Positions 1 through 8,400 of a stretch of DNA of 21,850 nucleotides are shown here, piece after piece. The stretch's first letter is position 1, and each line of letters begins with the position of its first letter. The DNA is from an uncultured Clostridium sp. (GTDB lineage: Bacteria > Bacillota > Clostridia > Lachnospirales > Lachnospiraceae). The DNA lies in contig URUZ01000032.1 in assembly GCA_900551225.1 (NCBI GenBank), positions 1-21,850 of the forward strand, in the 5' to 3' direction. The notes below the pieces were generated by a model. The model ran no database searches and had not been told where the DNA came from. It saw nothing but the letters and a program-made list of their open reading frames with translations. Position numbers and translations under genes: made by a program.

Positions 1-1469
1 ATCTTCCCCCAGTCGTTGCGCACGGTCTGGAGGTCTTCCATCTGGGCCTTGGGCAGCGCCACCTTCTGGGCCGGTTCTGACGGTTCACCGGAAATGCCGC
101 CTGCCGCCGGAAATGCCCCTGCCGGGAATCCAGCCCCCGCCGGATACGCCCCTGCCGGAAATGCAGCCCCTGCCGGATACGCCCCTGCCGGAAATGCAGC
201 CCCGCCGGGCAATGGGCCGTCACCGGATTGCGCCGCACCACCGTCTATAGCAGCATATGGAGCCGCGCTGCCGGGAACGGCTCCCGCCGGGATCATCCCC
301 GCAGGCCTGGCTTCCAGATCCTCCACCTGGGCTTCCAGCTGGCTTAACCGCTCCAGCACGGAGTCTAAGTTGGCTTCCATGGAAGGCCTGGTCAGCTTAA
401 TCAGCGCCACCTCCACCAGCACCCGTTTCTGGCTGGCGTAGCGCAGCTGGTTGGACAGCTCGGAAAATACGCGGATGTAGCGCATCAGCGTCTCTCCGTC
501 AATTTTGCCCGCATCCTCCTGGAGCTGTTTCAGGTTCTCTGTGGACATATCCAGAAGTCCCTCCGCATCATCTGCGCTCTGCAGCAGCAGAAGGTTCCTC
601 ATATACCAGATAAAGTCCGTGACAAACTGGGTCAGTTCACGGCCCTGGATCACGATGTCCTCCAGCTTGACAATGCAGTCCCGGGTGCGGCCCTGGACCA
701 CGGCGTTAAACAGCTGGCTGAACACGCCGGAGTCTACGGCTCCCAGGACCTCCAGCACGTTGTCATAGGTAAGCAGTTTCCCAAAATGAAAGGCCACACA
801 CTGGTCCAGCAGGCTTAATGCGTCCCGCAGCGAGCCGTCCGCGGCCTTGGCCACATACATCAGGGCCTTGTCTTCCACCTGGATCTCCTCCGCCAGGGTC
901 AATTCTCTCAGACGGTCTGCAATGGTGTCAAGGGCGATTCGCTTAAAGTCGTACCGCTGGCACCTGGAGAGTATGGTGATCGGAATCTTGTGGACTTCCG
1001 TTGTAGCCAAAATGAATATAACATAGGACGGAGGTTCCTCCAAGGTCTTAAGCAGCGCGTTGAAGGCGCCGATTGACAGCATGTGGACCTCGTCAATGAT
1101 ATAGACCCGGTAGCGCCCCTCTGTAGGCGGGTACTGTACCTGGTCCCGGATGTCGCGGATGTTCTCAACGCCGTTGTTGGAGGCTGCATCGATCTCCACC
1201 ACGTTCATGGAGGACCCGCTGGAAATGGCCCGGCAGGCCGCGCATTCGTTGCAGGGACTGCCGTTTACCGGCTGTTCGCAGTTGACTGCCCTTGCAAATA
1301 TCTTCGCAATACTGGTCTTTCCTGTGCCGCGCGTTCCGCAGAACAGATAGGCATGGCCCACGCGCCCCGACGTTATTTGGTTTTGTAAAGTCTGTACGAT
1401 GGGGTCCTGTCCCTTTACATCCTCAAATGAGACAGGGCGCCATTTGCGGTATAACGCCGTATATGACAT
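1..1469 (-). CDS. dnaX: DNA polymerase III subunit gamma/tau (3' end outside window)
   Basis: Clamp-loader ATPase that loads the sliding clamp and organises the replisome. The translation begins MSYTALYRKWRP. It has the Walker A motif GTRGTGKTS (residues about 45-53), a zinc module with Cys at about 64, 73, 76 and 79, Walker B YIIDEVHML (123-131) and the sensor/arginine-finger segment ILSRCQ (166-171). After the collar domain comes a Pro/Ala/Gly-rich linker with an 11-residue tandem repeat. The start is fixed by AAGGAG (1478-1483) eight bases upstream of the ATG. The reading frame is open to the window edge, so the C-terminal (tau) part is missing here. It lies 20 bp downstream of the phosphofructokinase gene with no terminator between them, so the two are probably cotranscribed. 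Identity is very secure. Confidence 0.97.
   Translation of the reverse strand, partial: MSYTALYRKWRPVSFEDVKGQDPIVQTLQNQITSGRVGHAYLFCGTRGTGKTSIAKIFARAVNCEQPVNGSPCNECAACRAISSGSSMNVVEIDAASNNGVENIRDIRDQVQYPPTEGRYRVYIIDEVHMLSIGAFNALLKTLEEPPSYVIFILATTEVHKIPITILSRCQRYDFKRIALDTIADRLRELTLAEEIQVEDKALMYVAKAADGSLRDALSLLDQCVAFHFGKLLTYDNVLEVLGAVDSGVFSQLFNAVVQGRTRDCIVKLEDIVIQGRELTQFVTDFIWYMRNLLLLQSADDAEGLLDMSTENLKQLQEDAGKIDGETLMRYIRVFSELSNQLRYASQKRVLVEVALIKLTRPSMEANLDSVLERLSQLEAQVEDLEARPAGMIPAGAVPGSAAPYAAIDGGAAQSGDGPLPGGAAFPAGAYPAGAAFPAGAYPAGAGFPAGAFPAAGGISGEPSEPAQKVALPKAQMEDLQTVRNDWGK
102..200 (-). repeat. 33-bp tandem repeat (3 copies) in the dnaX linker
   Basis: Three consecutive 33-bp units (168-200, 135-167, 102-134) encode AAFPAGAYPAG, AAFPAGAYPAG and the diverged AGFPAGAFPAA. 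The first two units are almost identical at DNA level, which points to recent duplication by slippage. The repeat lies in the disordered linker between the clamp-loader core and the tau C-terminus, where length variation should be tolerated. Confidence 0.85.
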
Positions 1470-1489
1470 GTATTCAGCTCCTTGCTGCT

Positions 1490-2569
1490 TTATTCATCGC
1501 CGAAGCAGATTCCTACCATCTTGGCCTCTTTGATCATGGAACACCCTGGGTCCACGGTCTTGAGCTTGCCGGCCACTTCGGACAGGGGTACTTTTACGAT
1601 CTCGTTGTTCTTCAGGGCCACCATGCTGCCGAAATCGCCGTCAGCGATGAGTCTGGCCGCGGCTGCGCCCAGCCTGGTGGACAGCACGCGGTCATAGGCG
1701 CAGGGCTCGCCGCCCCTCTGAGTGTGTCCCGGCACGGTGACGCGCACCTCGCTGCCGGTAACCGCTGTGATCCTGGCTCCGATTTCATATGCTACGGATG
1801 GATAAATCAATCCTTCTTTTTTCTTTGCTTTTAATTCTTTTTTGGACATACCGGCTTCTTCCTTGGAGATCGCCCCCTCGGCCACTGCCAGTATGGAGAA
1901 ACGTTTCCCGGCCTTGGAGCGCTTGGTGATTGCGTCGCAGACCACGTTGATATCGTAGGGGATCTCGGGCAGCAGGATGATGTCCGCGCCTCCGGCCATT
2001 CCGGCGTGAAGGGTCAGCCATCCCACCTTGTGTCCCATTACCTCCACAATAAATACACGGCGGTGGGATGCTGCCGTGGTATGGATACAGTCAATTGCAT
2101 CGGTGGCGATATTGACGGCGCTCTGGAAGCCGAAGGTCATGTCCGTGCCCCACAGGTCGTTGTCGATGGTCTTGGGCAGGGAAACTACGTTCATGCCTTC
2201 CTCGCTGAGGAGATTGGCCGTCTTCTGGCTGCCGTTGCCGCCCAGAACCACCAGGCAGTTGAGTTTCAGTTTTTTATAGGTATGCTTCATGGACTCGACT
2301 TTGTCCAGTCCGTTCTCATCCAATGTGCGCATAAGCTTAAATGGCTGTCTGGAGGTACCCAGGATAGTTCCGCCCTCTGTCAGGATTCCGGAGAAATCTG
2401 AGGGCTGCATAATCTTGTAGTCCGCGTACATAAGTCCTTTGTATCCATCTTCGAAGCCGATGATCTCCACGTCGTCAAACATATTGTAAAGTGACTTCGC
2501 AACGCCCCGCATGGTGGCGTTCAATGCCTGGCAGTCTCCGCCGCTGGTAAGCATTCCAATTCTTCTCAT
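1490..2569 (-). CDS. 6-phosphofructokinase, atypical active-site variant
   Basis: PfkA-superfamily kinase of glycolysis (fructose-6-phosphate to fructose-1,6-bisphosphate), 359 residues. The N-terminal nucleotide loop reads LTSGGDCQALNA (7-17 region) instead of the usual GGD(A/C)PG(L/M)NA. The donor site reads GGNGS (110-114) and the catalytic loop PKTIDND (132-138). In E. coli numbering this is Gly104 with Lys124. Gly104 favours ATP; Lys124 is typical of PPi-dependent and mixed-clade enzymes. The usual MGR substrate motif is MGHKVGW here (178-184). GHTQRGGEP in the C-terminal half is canonical. I chose the ATG at 2569 because AAAGGAAG lies seven bases upstream; a longer reading from 2596 has no good ribosome site. 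It is first in a likely pfk-dnaX operon. The family is certain; the phosphoryl donor (ATP or PPi) and physiological role are not. Confidence 0.93.
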   Translation of the reverse strand: MRRIGMLTSGGDCQALNATMRGVAKSLYNMFDDVEIIGFEDGYKGLMYADYKIMQPSDFSGILTEGGTILGTSRQPFKLMRTLDENGLDKVESMKHTYKKLKLNCLVVLGGNGSQKTANLLSEEGMNVVSLPKTIDNDLWGTDMTFGFQSAVNIATDAIDCIHTTAASHRRVFIVEVMGHKVGWLTLHAGMAGGADIILLPEIPYDINVVCDAITKRSKAGKRFSILAVAEGAISKEEAGMSKKELKAKKKEGLIYPSVAYEIGARITAVTGSEVRVTVPGHTQRGGEPCAYDRVLSTRLGAAAARLIADGDFGSMVALKNNEIVKVPLSEVAGKLKTVDPGCSMIKEAKMVGICFGDE

Positions 2570-2652
2570 ATCCGCGCTTCCTTTCTTCTCCGGCATTACT
2601 TTGCTCTAGTGCAATGATATACTAGCTTTTAACGTATCCTGTTAATGGTTCT

Positions 2653-2681
2653 ATTATACCCATTTTGTAATTATACAGCAA
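2653..2681 (-). promoter_or_regulatory. Promoter of the pfk-dnaX operon
   Basis: On the minus strand TTGCTG (2676-2681), a 17-bp spacer and a perfect TATAAT (2653-2658) give a sigma-A type promoter. Transcription would start near 2646, leaving a leader of about 75 bases. It lies immediately downstream of the SRP RNA terminator. Confidence 0.7.
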
Positions 2682-2700
2682 AGACAGTGATGGGGCAAGC

Positions 2701-2763
2701 AAAAAATATGGCCATGGATTCGGGGGAATCAGCCGATTCCACAAAATCCATGCCCATATTATT
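2701..2763 (-). terminator. Rho-independent terminator of the SRP RNA
   Basis: On the minus strand ATATGGGCATGGATT pairs with AATCCATGGCCATAT and is followed by TTTTTT. The apex holds a second perfect hairpin, GGAATC-GGCT-GATTCC (2725-2740), so the terminator is a stem with a nested stem. It begins just past the mature 3' end of ffs and separates it from the pfk promoter. Confidence 0.85.
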
Positions 2764-2767
2764 TTAA

Positions 2768-3036
2768 ATTCCACGCACCTCGCTTTGTGCAGCTGCCACG
2801 AACGTTACTCATGCAGTTAGCTCAGTCCAGGCTGCCTTACGGCACATGAGAGGTTCCGCTTAGTGCTGCTGCATTCCTGCCCTGACACGGTTCACAGATT
2901 CCCATTGCGTAAGACCCAAACGTCATCACCACTTTCACAAGGCTGCTTCGCAGCAGACTGCCCGGGGCGAGGTATCACCCCTGCTAGAGCGGATTGCAGG
3001 TACAGGGCACCGCTATCTCCCCGGCTGCGTGGAAAC
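2768..3036 (-). ncRNA. ffs: Signal recognition particle RNA, large Firmicutes type with Alu domain
   Basis: The 7S-like RNA scaffold of the SRP that binds Ffh for cotranslational membrane targeting. On the minus strand the closing helix is formed by TTCCACGCA (3026-3034) and TGCGTGGAA (2769-2777). The 5' part holds the Alu-domain block GGTGCCCTGTACCTGCAATC. The Ffh-binding domain IV reads GTCAGG, GCA, GGAA, TGC, AGCAGCAC around 2868-2895. The apical stem is GCA/TGC rather than the common TCC/GGA, but pairing, the GGAA tetraloop and the AGCAGC internal loop are kept. At about 270 nt it has the usual length of clostridial and Bacillus large SRP RNAs. The tadA-ffs-dnaX neighbourhood is a familiar Firmicutes arrangement. 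Ends are estimated from the closing helix and may be off by a few bases. Confidence 0.93.
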
Positions 3037-3089
3037 TTTATGACTCTATAAGGCCCGCCGGCTTTTTTACTTGACCGACATGCCAATTA

Positions 3090-3118
3090 AGTATAACTTG
3101 CAGCGGGGGATTTGTCAA
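3090..3118 (-). promoter_or_regulatory. Promoter of the SRP RNA
   Basis: On the minus strand TTGACA (3113-3118), a 17-bp spacer and TATACT (3090-3095). The -35 hexamer contains the TGA stop codon of the upstream epimerase gene (3115-3117). Predicted initiation near 3083 lies about 45 bases before the closing helix of the mature RNA, implying a 5' leader removed by processing, as known for B. subtilis scRNA. Confidence 0.8.
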
Positions 3119-4017
3119 GGCTGCATTTTCTGCTGTTGGGCTGCTTTAAGCGCGCATTCAAAGCCCCTGGCCGCCTGCGGGAAGTGGATTCCAAAGGCTT
3201 CGGCCTTCCGTACGGACATGCGCAGGTTCCTGGGCCTGCCGGCAAATGCCTGGGAGTCCTTCAGAATCTGTTCTTCTTTTCCGCCCATCCGGCTCATGAA
3301 GCCCCGGGCTGTCTCCCAGGTGCTCATATCATTGCCGCTGCCGAAGTTGTAAACGCCTCCGGGCAGCCGCAGGGCTGCTTCCATGTTGGCGGCCACATCG
3401 GAAACCCAGGTGATGGAGCGGTAGTCGTTGGCGGAAAATGCGCGGGCGGCGTGTCCGTCTGCGGCCAGAGCCCGGAGCGTTGTGTACAGGTCACTGTGCT
3501 GGGCCTGGCCTTCCGGCTGCACTGTGTCATACATCCAGCTGAGCCTGAGACAGACCGTGTCCTTTAAAATGGCGGCGCTGCCCATTTCCGCTTCCAATTT
3601 ATGGATGCCGTAAATACCGCTGGGATGCAGTTCCTCCGTCTCGCTGTGAGAGGACAGATCACCGGGATGGCCGCCGCATTCACCGAAGTATACCTGGTCG
3701 GAGCTGCAGAATACCATCTTGCTGCCTGCGCAGCTGCAGGCCTTGGCCACATTTATGGCTCCGTCCGCATTTACCGCGCGGGAGAGGGCCGGATCTGAGG
3801 CGCAGGCGGTTGTGCTGGAAATGGCGGCGCAGTGGATAACCCAGTCAGGCTGCATGTCCTCTATCAGGCGCCGGACAGCGTCAAGGCTGCGGATATCCAG
3901 CTCACGGCTGCCGACTCCGTGCACGGTGTATTTCCCGGACATTTCCCCATGGGTAAAATGGCGGAGAAGGCGGGAACCGAGAAAGCCGCTGCTGCCTGTA
4001 ATCAGGATCTGCTTCAT
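3115..4017 (-). CDS. NAD(P)-dependent sugar epimerase/reductase, RmlD-like extended SDR
   Basis: A 300-residue extended short-chain dehydrogenase/reductase. The Rossmann nucleotide motif is TGSSGFLG (7-14), followed by a HCAAISS strand end (62-68), SSDQVYFGE (105-113) and the catalytic pair YGIHK (Tyr136, Lys140). The layout resembles dTDP-4-dehydrorhamnose reductase and GDP-sugar epimerases, but no sugar-nucleotide pathway genes are nearby, so the substrate is unknown. The start is the ATG at 4017, which overlaps the tadA stop as ATGA and has AGGAGG seven bases upstream inside tadA. A longer reading from 4098 would overlap tadA heavily and lacks support. It is probably translationally coupled to tadA. 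No terminator follows; its stop codon sits inside the SRP RNA -35 box. Confidence 0.88.
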   Translation of the reverse strand: MKQILITGSSGFLGSRLLRHFTHGEMSGKYTVHGVGSRELDIRSLDAVRRLIEDMQPDWVIHCAAISSTTACASDPALSRAVNADGAINVAKACSCAGSKMVFCSSDQVYFGECGGHPGDLSSHSETEELHPSGIYGIHKLEAEMGSAAILKDTVCLRLSWMYDTVQPEGQAQHSDLYTTLRALAADGHAARAFSANDYRSITWVSDVAANMEAALRLPGGVYNFGSGNDMSTWETARGFMSRMGGKEEQILKDSQAFAGRPRNLRMSVRKAEAFGIHFPQAARGFECALKAAQQQKMQP

Positions 4018-4505
4018 ATGGATTCCTCCTCTGGCTGCTGTTTGCTGGGCTTTCTGCTGCGCAGGGCTTTGAAGAAATCCTTCATCAGGGCTGAGCACTC
4101 ATCGCCCATGACGCCCACCTCAGTGTCCACCTGGTGGTTAAAGCCGTCCTCGTGGAGCATGTCCAATACCGAACCTGCGCAGCCTGCCTTGGGGTTCATG
4201 CAGCCGATGACCACCCGGGGAATCCTGGCCTGGACGATGGCTCCGGCGCACATGGGGCATGGCTCCAGGGTCACATACATGGTGCAGTCCTCCAGCCGCC
4301 AGTCCTGCATGTGCCGGCAGGCCTTTTTTATGGCGTTGATCTCCGCGTGGGAGAGCACATTTTTGTCGGCCATGCGGCGGTTGTAGCCACGGGCGATTAT
4401 TTTGTCTTGATATACTATGACGCAGCCTATGGGAACGTCTCCCAGAGCGGAGGCCTTCTTGGCCTGGCGTATGGCTTCTTTCATGTAGCGTTGATCTGTA
4501 GTCAT
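4014..4505 (-). CDS. tadA: tRNA adenosine(34) deaminase
   Basis: Converts A34 to inosine in the wobble position of tRNA-Arg(ACG). It has 163 residues, normal for the family. The zinc/catalytic motif HAE is at 53-55, with Glu55 as the proton shuttle, and PCPMCAGA (82-89) supplies Cys83 and Cys86. DVPIGCVIV near the N-terminus is also characteristic. AGAGGA lies six bases upstream of the ATG. It is the first gene of a two-gene unit with the SDR epimerase (ATGA overlap) and is transcribed from a promoter overlapping that of nrdG2 on the other strand. Related cytidine/guanine deaminases share HAE and PCxxC, but the overall sequence and the ffs-dnaX neighbourhood favour TadA. Confidence 0.96.
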   Translation of the reverse strand: MTTDQRYMKEAIRQAKKASALGDVPIGCVIVYQDKIIARGYNRRMADKNVLSHAEINAIKKACRHMQDWRLEDCTMYVTLEPCPMCAGAIVQARIPRVVIGCMNPKAGCAGSVLDMLHEDGFNHQVDTEVGVMGDECSALMKDFFKALRSRKPSKQQPEEESI

Positions 4506-4530
4506 GATTTGTCCTCTGTCTCCTTGTCCC

Positions 4531-4559
4531 TTGTGAGATATTAGGGGGTGTGATATACT
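4531..4559 (+). promoter_or_regulatory. Promoter of the NrdG2-type activase
   Basis: TTGTGA (4531-4536), a 17-bp spacer and TATACT (4554-4559). Predicted start near 4566, with a leader of about 55 bases to the ATG at 4621. Confidence 0.6.
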
Positions 4560-4564
4560 ACAGT

Positions 4565-4593
4565 ATTATATAGGAAATTTGCGGGATTGGAAA
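4565..4593 (-). promoter_or_regulatory. Promoter of tadA and the epimerase
   Basis: On the minus strand TTTCCA (4588-4593), 17 bp, then TATAAT (4565-4570). It overlaps the predicted start region of the divergent nrdG2 transcript, so the two promoters should interfere with each other. Confidence 0.6.
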
Positions 4594-4620
4594 GGTGTAT
4601 TCCCAGATTGGAGCTGAACT

Positions 4621-5319
4621 ATGAAGATTTGCGGGTTGCAGAAAACAACTTTATTGGATTTCCCGGGCCATGTGGCAGCTACGATATTCACAGGCGGGTG
4701 TAATTTCCGCTGCCCGTTCTGCCACAACAGCGGACTGCTTCCCGGGTCGCTGGAAGCGGAGTATGAGGAGGCGGATGTGCTGGCCTTCCTGAAAAAGCGG
4801 AAGGGGATTCTGGAAGGGGTGTGCATCACAGGCGGGGAACCGACTCTTCAGCCGGATCTGGAAGATTTTATCCGCCAGGTGCGGGATCTGGGGCTGCTGG
4901 TAAAGCTGGATACCAACGGCTACATACCGGATACCCTGGAACGGCTCTGTCAAATGGGGCTGCTGGACTATGTGGCCATGGATATTAAGGCGGGGCGGAG
5001 CCATTATGGGGCTGTGGCCGGAATGGACGGGCTGGATGTGGAGCGGGTTGACAGGAGTATTGCATTCCTGGTAAATGGGGACGTGCCATTTGAGTTCCGG
5101 ACTACCGTGGTTAAGGGGCTGCATACGGAGGAGGATTTCCGAGAGATCGGGCCTTGGATTGAGGGATGTCCTTCCTATTATTTACAGTGCTTTACGGAGA
5201 GTGGGGAGGTGCTGGTGCCTGAGCGGTTCGATGCATTTTCCAAGGAGGAAATGGCTGGGTTTGCGGAAATTGTGCGGCCTTATGCGGGAAATGTTCAAAT
5301 ACGGGGAATTGACTATTAA
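4621..5319 (+). CDS. Anaerobic ribonucleoside-triphosphate reductase activating protein (radical SAM, NrdG2 type)
   Basis: Radical-SAM enzyme of 232 residues. The 4Fe-4S motif is CNFRCPFC (Cys27, 31, 34), and the SAM-binding GGEP lies in CITGGEPTL. The opening GLQKTTLLDFPG is a hallmark of the NrdG-like activase family whose members install a glycyl radical on the anaerobic class III ribonucleotide reductase. No NrdD or other glycyl-radical enzyme is in the window, so the partner must be elsewhere and the assignment rests on family resemblance. GGAG stands seven bases before the ATG. It is monocistronic: its own promoter upstream and a strong hairpin terminator about 50 bases downstream. An activase for another glycyl-radical enzyme is the main alternative. 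Confidence 0.88.
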   Translation: MKICGLQKTTLLDFPGHVAATIFTGGCNFRCPFCHNSGLLPGSLEAEYEEADVLAFLKKRKGILEGVCITGGEPTLQPDLEDFIRQVRDLGLLVKLDTNGYIPDTLERLCQMGLLDYVAMDIKAGRSHYGAVAGMDGLDVERVDRSIAFLVNGDVPFEFRTTVVKGLHTEEDFREIGPWIEGCPSYYLQCFTESGEVLVPERFDAFSKEEMAGFAEIVRPYAGNVQIRGIDY

Positions 5320-5370
5320 TTAGGAAGGAAGTTGAACTGCCCGCTCCGGGAGCATTTCACTGTGTATAAT

Positions 5371-5423
5371 AAAACAACCTATTTGGTGCGCCTGGCGAAG
5401 GGCGTTTCAAATAGGTTGTTTTT
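5371..5423. terminator. Bidirectional terminator between nrdG2-type gene and the repeat-rich protein
   Basis: AAACAACCTATTTG pairs with CAAATAGGTTGTTT with an inner CGCC/GGGCG stem, ending in TTTTT on plus and in a TTTT run on minus. It therefore serves both convergent genes. Confidence 0.85.
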
Positions 5424-5475
5424 AATATGGGTTGTTTCGGCAGGCCGAATGAGATGGGCGGGCCGTTTCCGTGAA

Positions 5476-8400
5476 TCAGTTCATATTCTCAAGCTTCACA
5501 TCCGTGTACCAGTAGCCGAAGCGCCCGTTCTGGGTGGGCTGCTTTTTGGCCAGGACAAAGTGGGGGAAGCCGAACATGGAGGCCATGTATTTTTCATTGC
5601 TGAAGTAGTTGCCGGGGACGCCTAACAGGTAACGGCTGCCGCCGGAATTAGCGTTCTCCACCTTGGCCAGGATCAGGTAACGGTAGTTGTAGTAACCGTG
5701 CAGAAGAAAGCTGTTGTTGCCATAGGTCCACGCCTCTCTGGGCAGAAGGCCGATGTCCTGGGGCTTGATGGTGAGAATCTCGCAGCCGCCGTTGCAGTCA
5801 AAGGCCTGAATCTTGGGGTAGCGCTTGCGGAAGTGTTCCCACAGCTGCTGGGGCTGCATATTGGAACGTTCCTCCTGCTCCAGGCGCTCCAGTTCTTCCG
5901 GATCTCCCAGAATGAAGTCCTCCTGGCCGGAAGTGATCACAGGCTCTTTTTCTTCCGTTAACTCCGGCAGCTGGTTCTCCAGATCCTGGGACGGAGCGGA
6001 GGCTGACCCGGGAGCTGTGCGGGGAGCGGGCTGGGAGCCATCTGAAGCGGGTGTGGATTGCATGGGTTGGCGGGCTGGCTGCATTGGATGACGGCCGGGC
6101 TGCATGGGCTGGCGGCTGGGCTGCATGGGCTGGCGGCCGGGCTGCGCGGGCTGTTGGTTTTGCTGCTCAGTCTGTTGGCCGGGCTGCATGGGCTGCCGGC
6201 GGGAGTTGGGGCCCGAAGGCTGGGACTGCATATGGCCGAAACGGGACTGGCGGGCCGCTGAGCCTGGCATACCAGGGCGGCCGGGTTGCATGGGGCGGCC
6301 GGCCGGAGTAAGCAGTGAGGGCTGGCCAGATTGGGGCTGCGGGCCGGATGTTGGCCCAGCGGGTTGTTCGGGCGGCCTCTGGCCAGACCAGGTGTTCTCT
6401 GGCTGGGCCTGGGACGACCGGCCGCGGTTCGTTTGGTCGGGCTGCATGGTCTCAGGACGCAATGGGGCGTTGCCGGGCTGGGACGGCGGCATGGCTCCGG
6501 CTTCGTCCTGGTTCTGAGATGATGGGCCGCCGGGCTGCATATTTCCAAACTGGCCCTGGGACGGCTGGCCAGGCTGCATGGCGCCTACGCCAAACTGATC
6601 CCGGAGCGATGGGCTGTTACCTGGTTGGGTGGGCTTCATGCTTCCTGCATCAAGTTGGCCTTGCGAAGGCTGGGCCTGAGGCATTGGGCCGCCATCCTGC
6701 TGTCTGCCGGGATTCCGCCAGGGAGCCATGGGACGGTCAGCAGGCCGGTTCATTCTCGGCTCAGACAAAATAGAGGGTTCTGCCGTAGAACGGCCATCCT
6801 GCGGCAGCCGGATATTGCCCTGCATAGGTTGTGTATTGCCCTCCATGGGCCGGGTATTGCCCTCCATGGGCCAAGCATTATCCTGCATGGTTCTGGCATT
6901 TTCCTGCATGGTTCTGGCATTTTCCTGCATGGTTCTGGCATTATCCTGCATGGCTCTGGCATTTTCCTGCATGGTTCTGGCATTATCCTGCATGGCTCCC
7001 GCATTTCCCTGCATGGCCCCGGCATTTTTCGGCATGGCCCCAGCATTTTCCGGCATTTCCCCAGCATTTCCCGGCATTGCCCCGGCATTTCCCTGTGAAG
7101 GCCGCGCATTATTCTGCAGCCCCTGATTCTCCCCGCGGTTCTGCCACCCGTTCTGTGTTACAGGCTGGGGGCGCATGGTTCCGGGCTGGGGGGATTGTTG
7201 GGGATTGCTGCCTGCCTGGGCTTCTCCGGCACGCTCATATGGGGGCGTCTGCCGGGGATTTATGGTGGAGCCTGGCTGCATAACCCGTCCTGCATGCCAG
7301 GATGCGGGCGTTGTCATGGATTCGTTGGGCTCCATGATTGACCGGATACCTGGCCGGGCACCTGGTTGCTGACGCATCTGGCGGGACTGGGACAGCAGCT
7401 GCTGGCGGATGGAGTCCTGTTGGACAGTCCATGGTTTTGCCGGGGCTGCCTGGGTAAAACCGTTCTGATCCGGCGTGGCTGAACCGCCTGCAGAATAGCT
7501 GCCGTCGCTGTTATTTACAGGGGAAGCCGTCTCCTCGGCTTTCAGCGTTTTGGATTCTGCGCACGCTGACGTGGTTATTGCAGTCTTAACATCCATAGCT
7601 CCGTCTTCAGCCGAAGATGAGTCTGCTGCCACCGCTGCGGCCTCCCCCTCTGCCATGTCTGCTTCCACAGCAACTGTTTTCGCTGCCATCTCCACTCCGA
7701 CAGCTTCGGCCGTCATATCCTCATCAACTGCTTCTGCTGCCGCGCATGGACCATCTTCACCCGGCTGCCCGGCATTTCCGGCAGCTTCGGCTGCCTCCAC
7801 CGCGTCTGCGCCCGCCTCTTTTCCGGCCGCTGCATTTCCTGGAGCGGATTCTTCTCCGGAACCGGCTGCCAATGTTGCAGGGCTGTCTGTCTGTTCATCG
7901 GCTGGCTGTGAATCCGCCTCCTGTGCAGATGCCACTTCCAGTTTTTCTGCCTCAGCGGAGCTGCGGGATATATGGGGGCTGTCTGCATTTCCCGATTCGG
8001 CGGCCTCAGTGTCCTCCTTCAGATCCTGATGAGTGATCTTGGAATCCGGGACTCCGGCTGTTTCACGCTCCATCTCAGCTGCGATTTCCTCGGCCTTTTT
8101 ATGTATGTCTTCTTCGTCGGTGCTACCCCGGCGGTTCTTGGAGGTCACGTCTGCCAGTTCCAGCTCCGCGGCGTGAGCCACCGCGTCCTCCCAAATGGTG
8201 GTGTAGGCCCGCCAGTTGTCATTTGGCTCATGGATGGACAGGCCATAGCAGGAATCCATGCTGATACCGGAATCTGCAGCATTATCTACGGCTACGGTTG
8301 AGCGGAATTCACCTGCGCCTCCACGGATAAATATGCCGCCCAGGTGGATTTCCTTTCCAGGCGCCAGAAGATAGACGCCTAAGTCACTGCCGCCTACATA

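Noticed and set aside
16..441. Plus-strand Pro/Ala/Gly-rich frame
   Set aside because: It is antisense to the dnaX linker repeat and has no start signals.
6625..7098. Plus-strand frame encoding LHGSGI-type repeats
   Set aside because: It is the antisense reading of the 21-bp coding repeats; the minus-strand frame continues well beyond both sides with a start, ribosome site and terminator.
6796..7110. Regularly spaced repeats suggesting a CRISPR array
   Set aside because: Units are contiguous with no spacers, the period is 21 bp, and they lie inside a coding frame.
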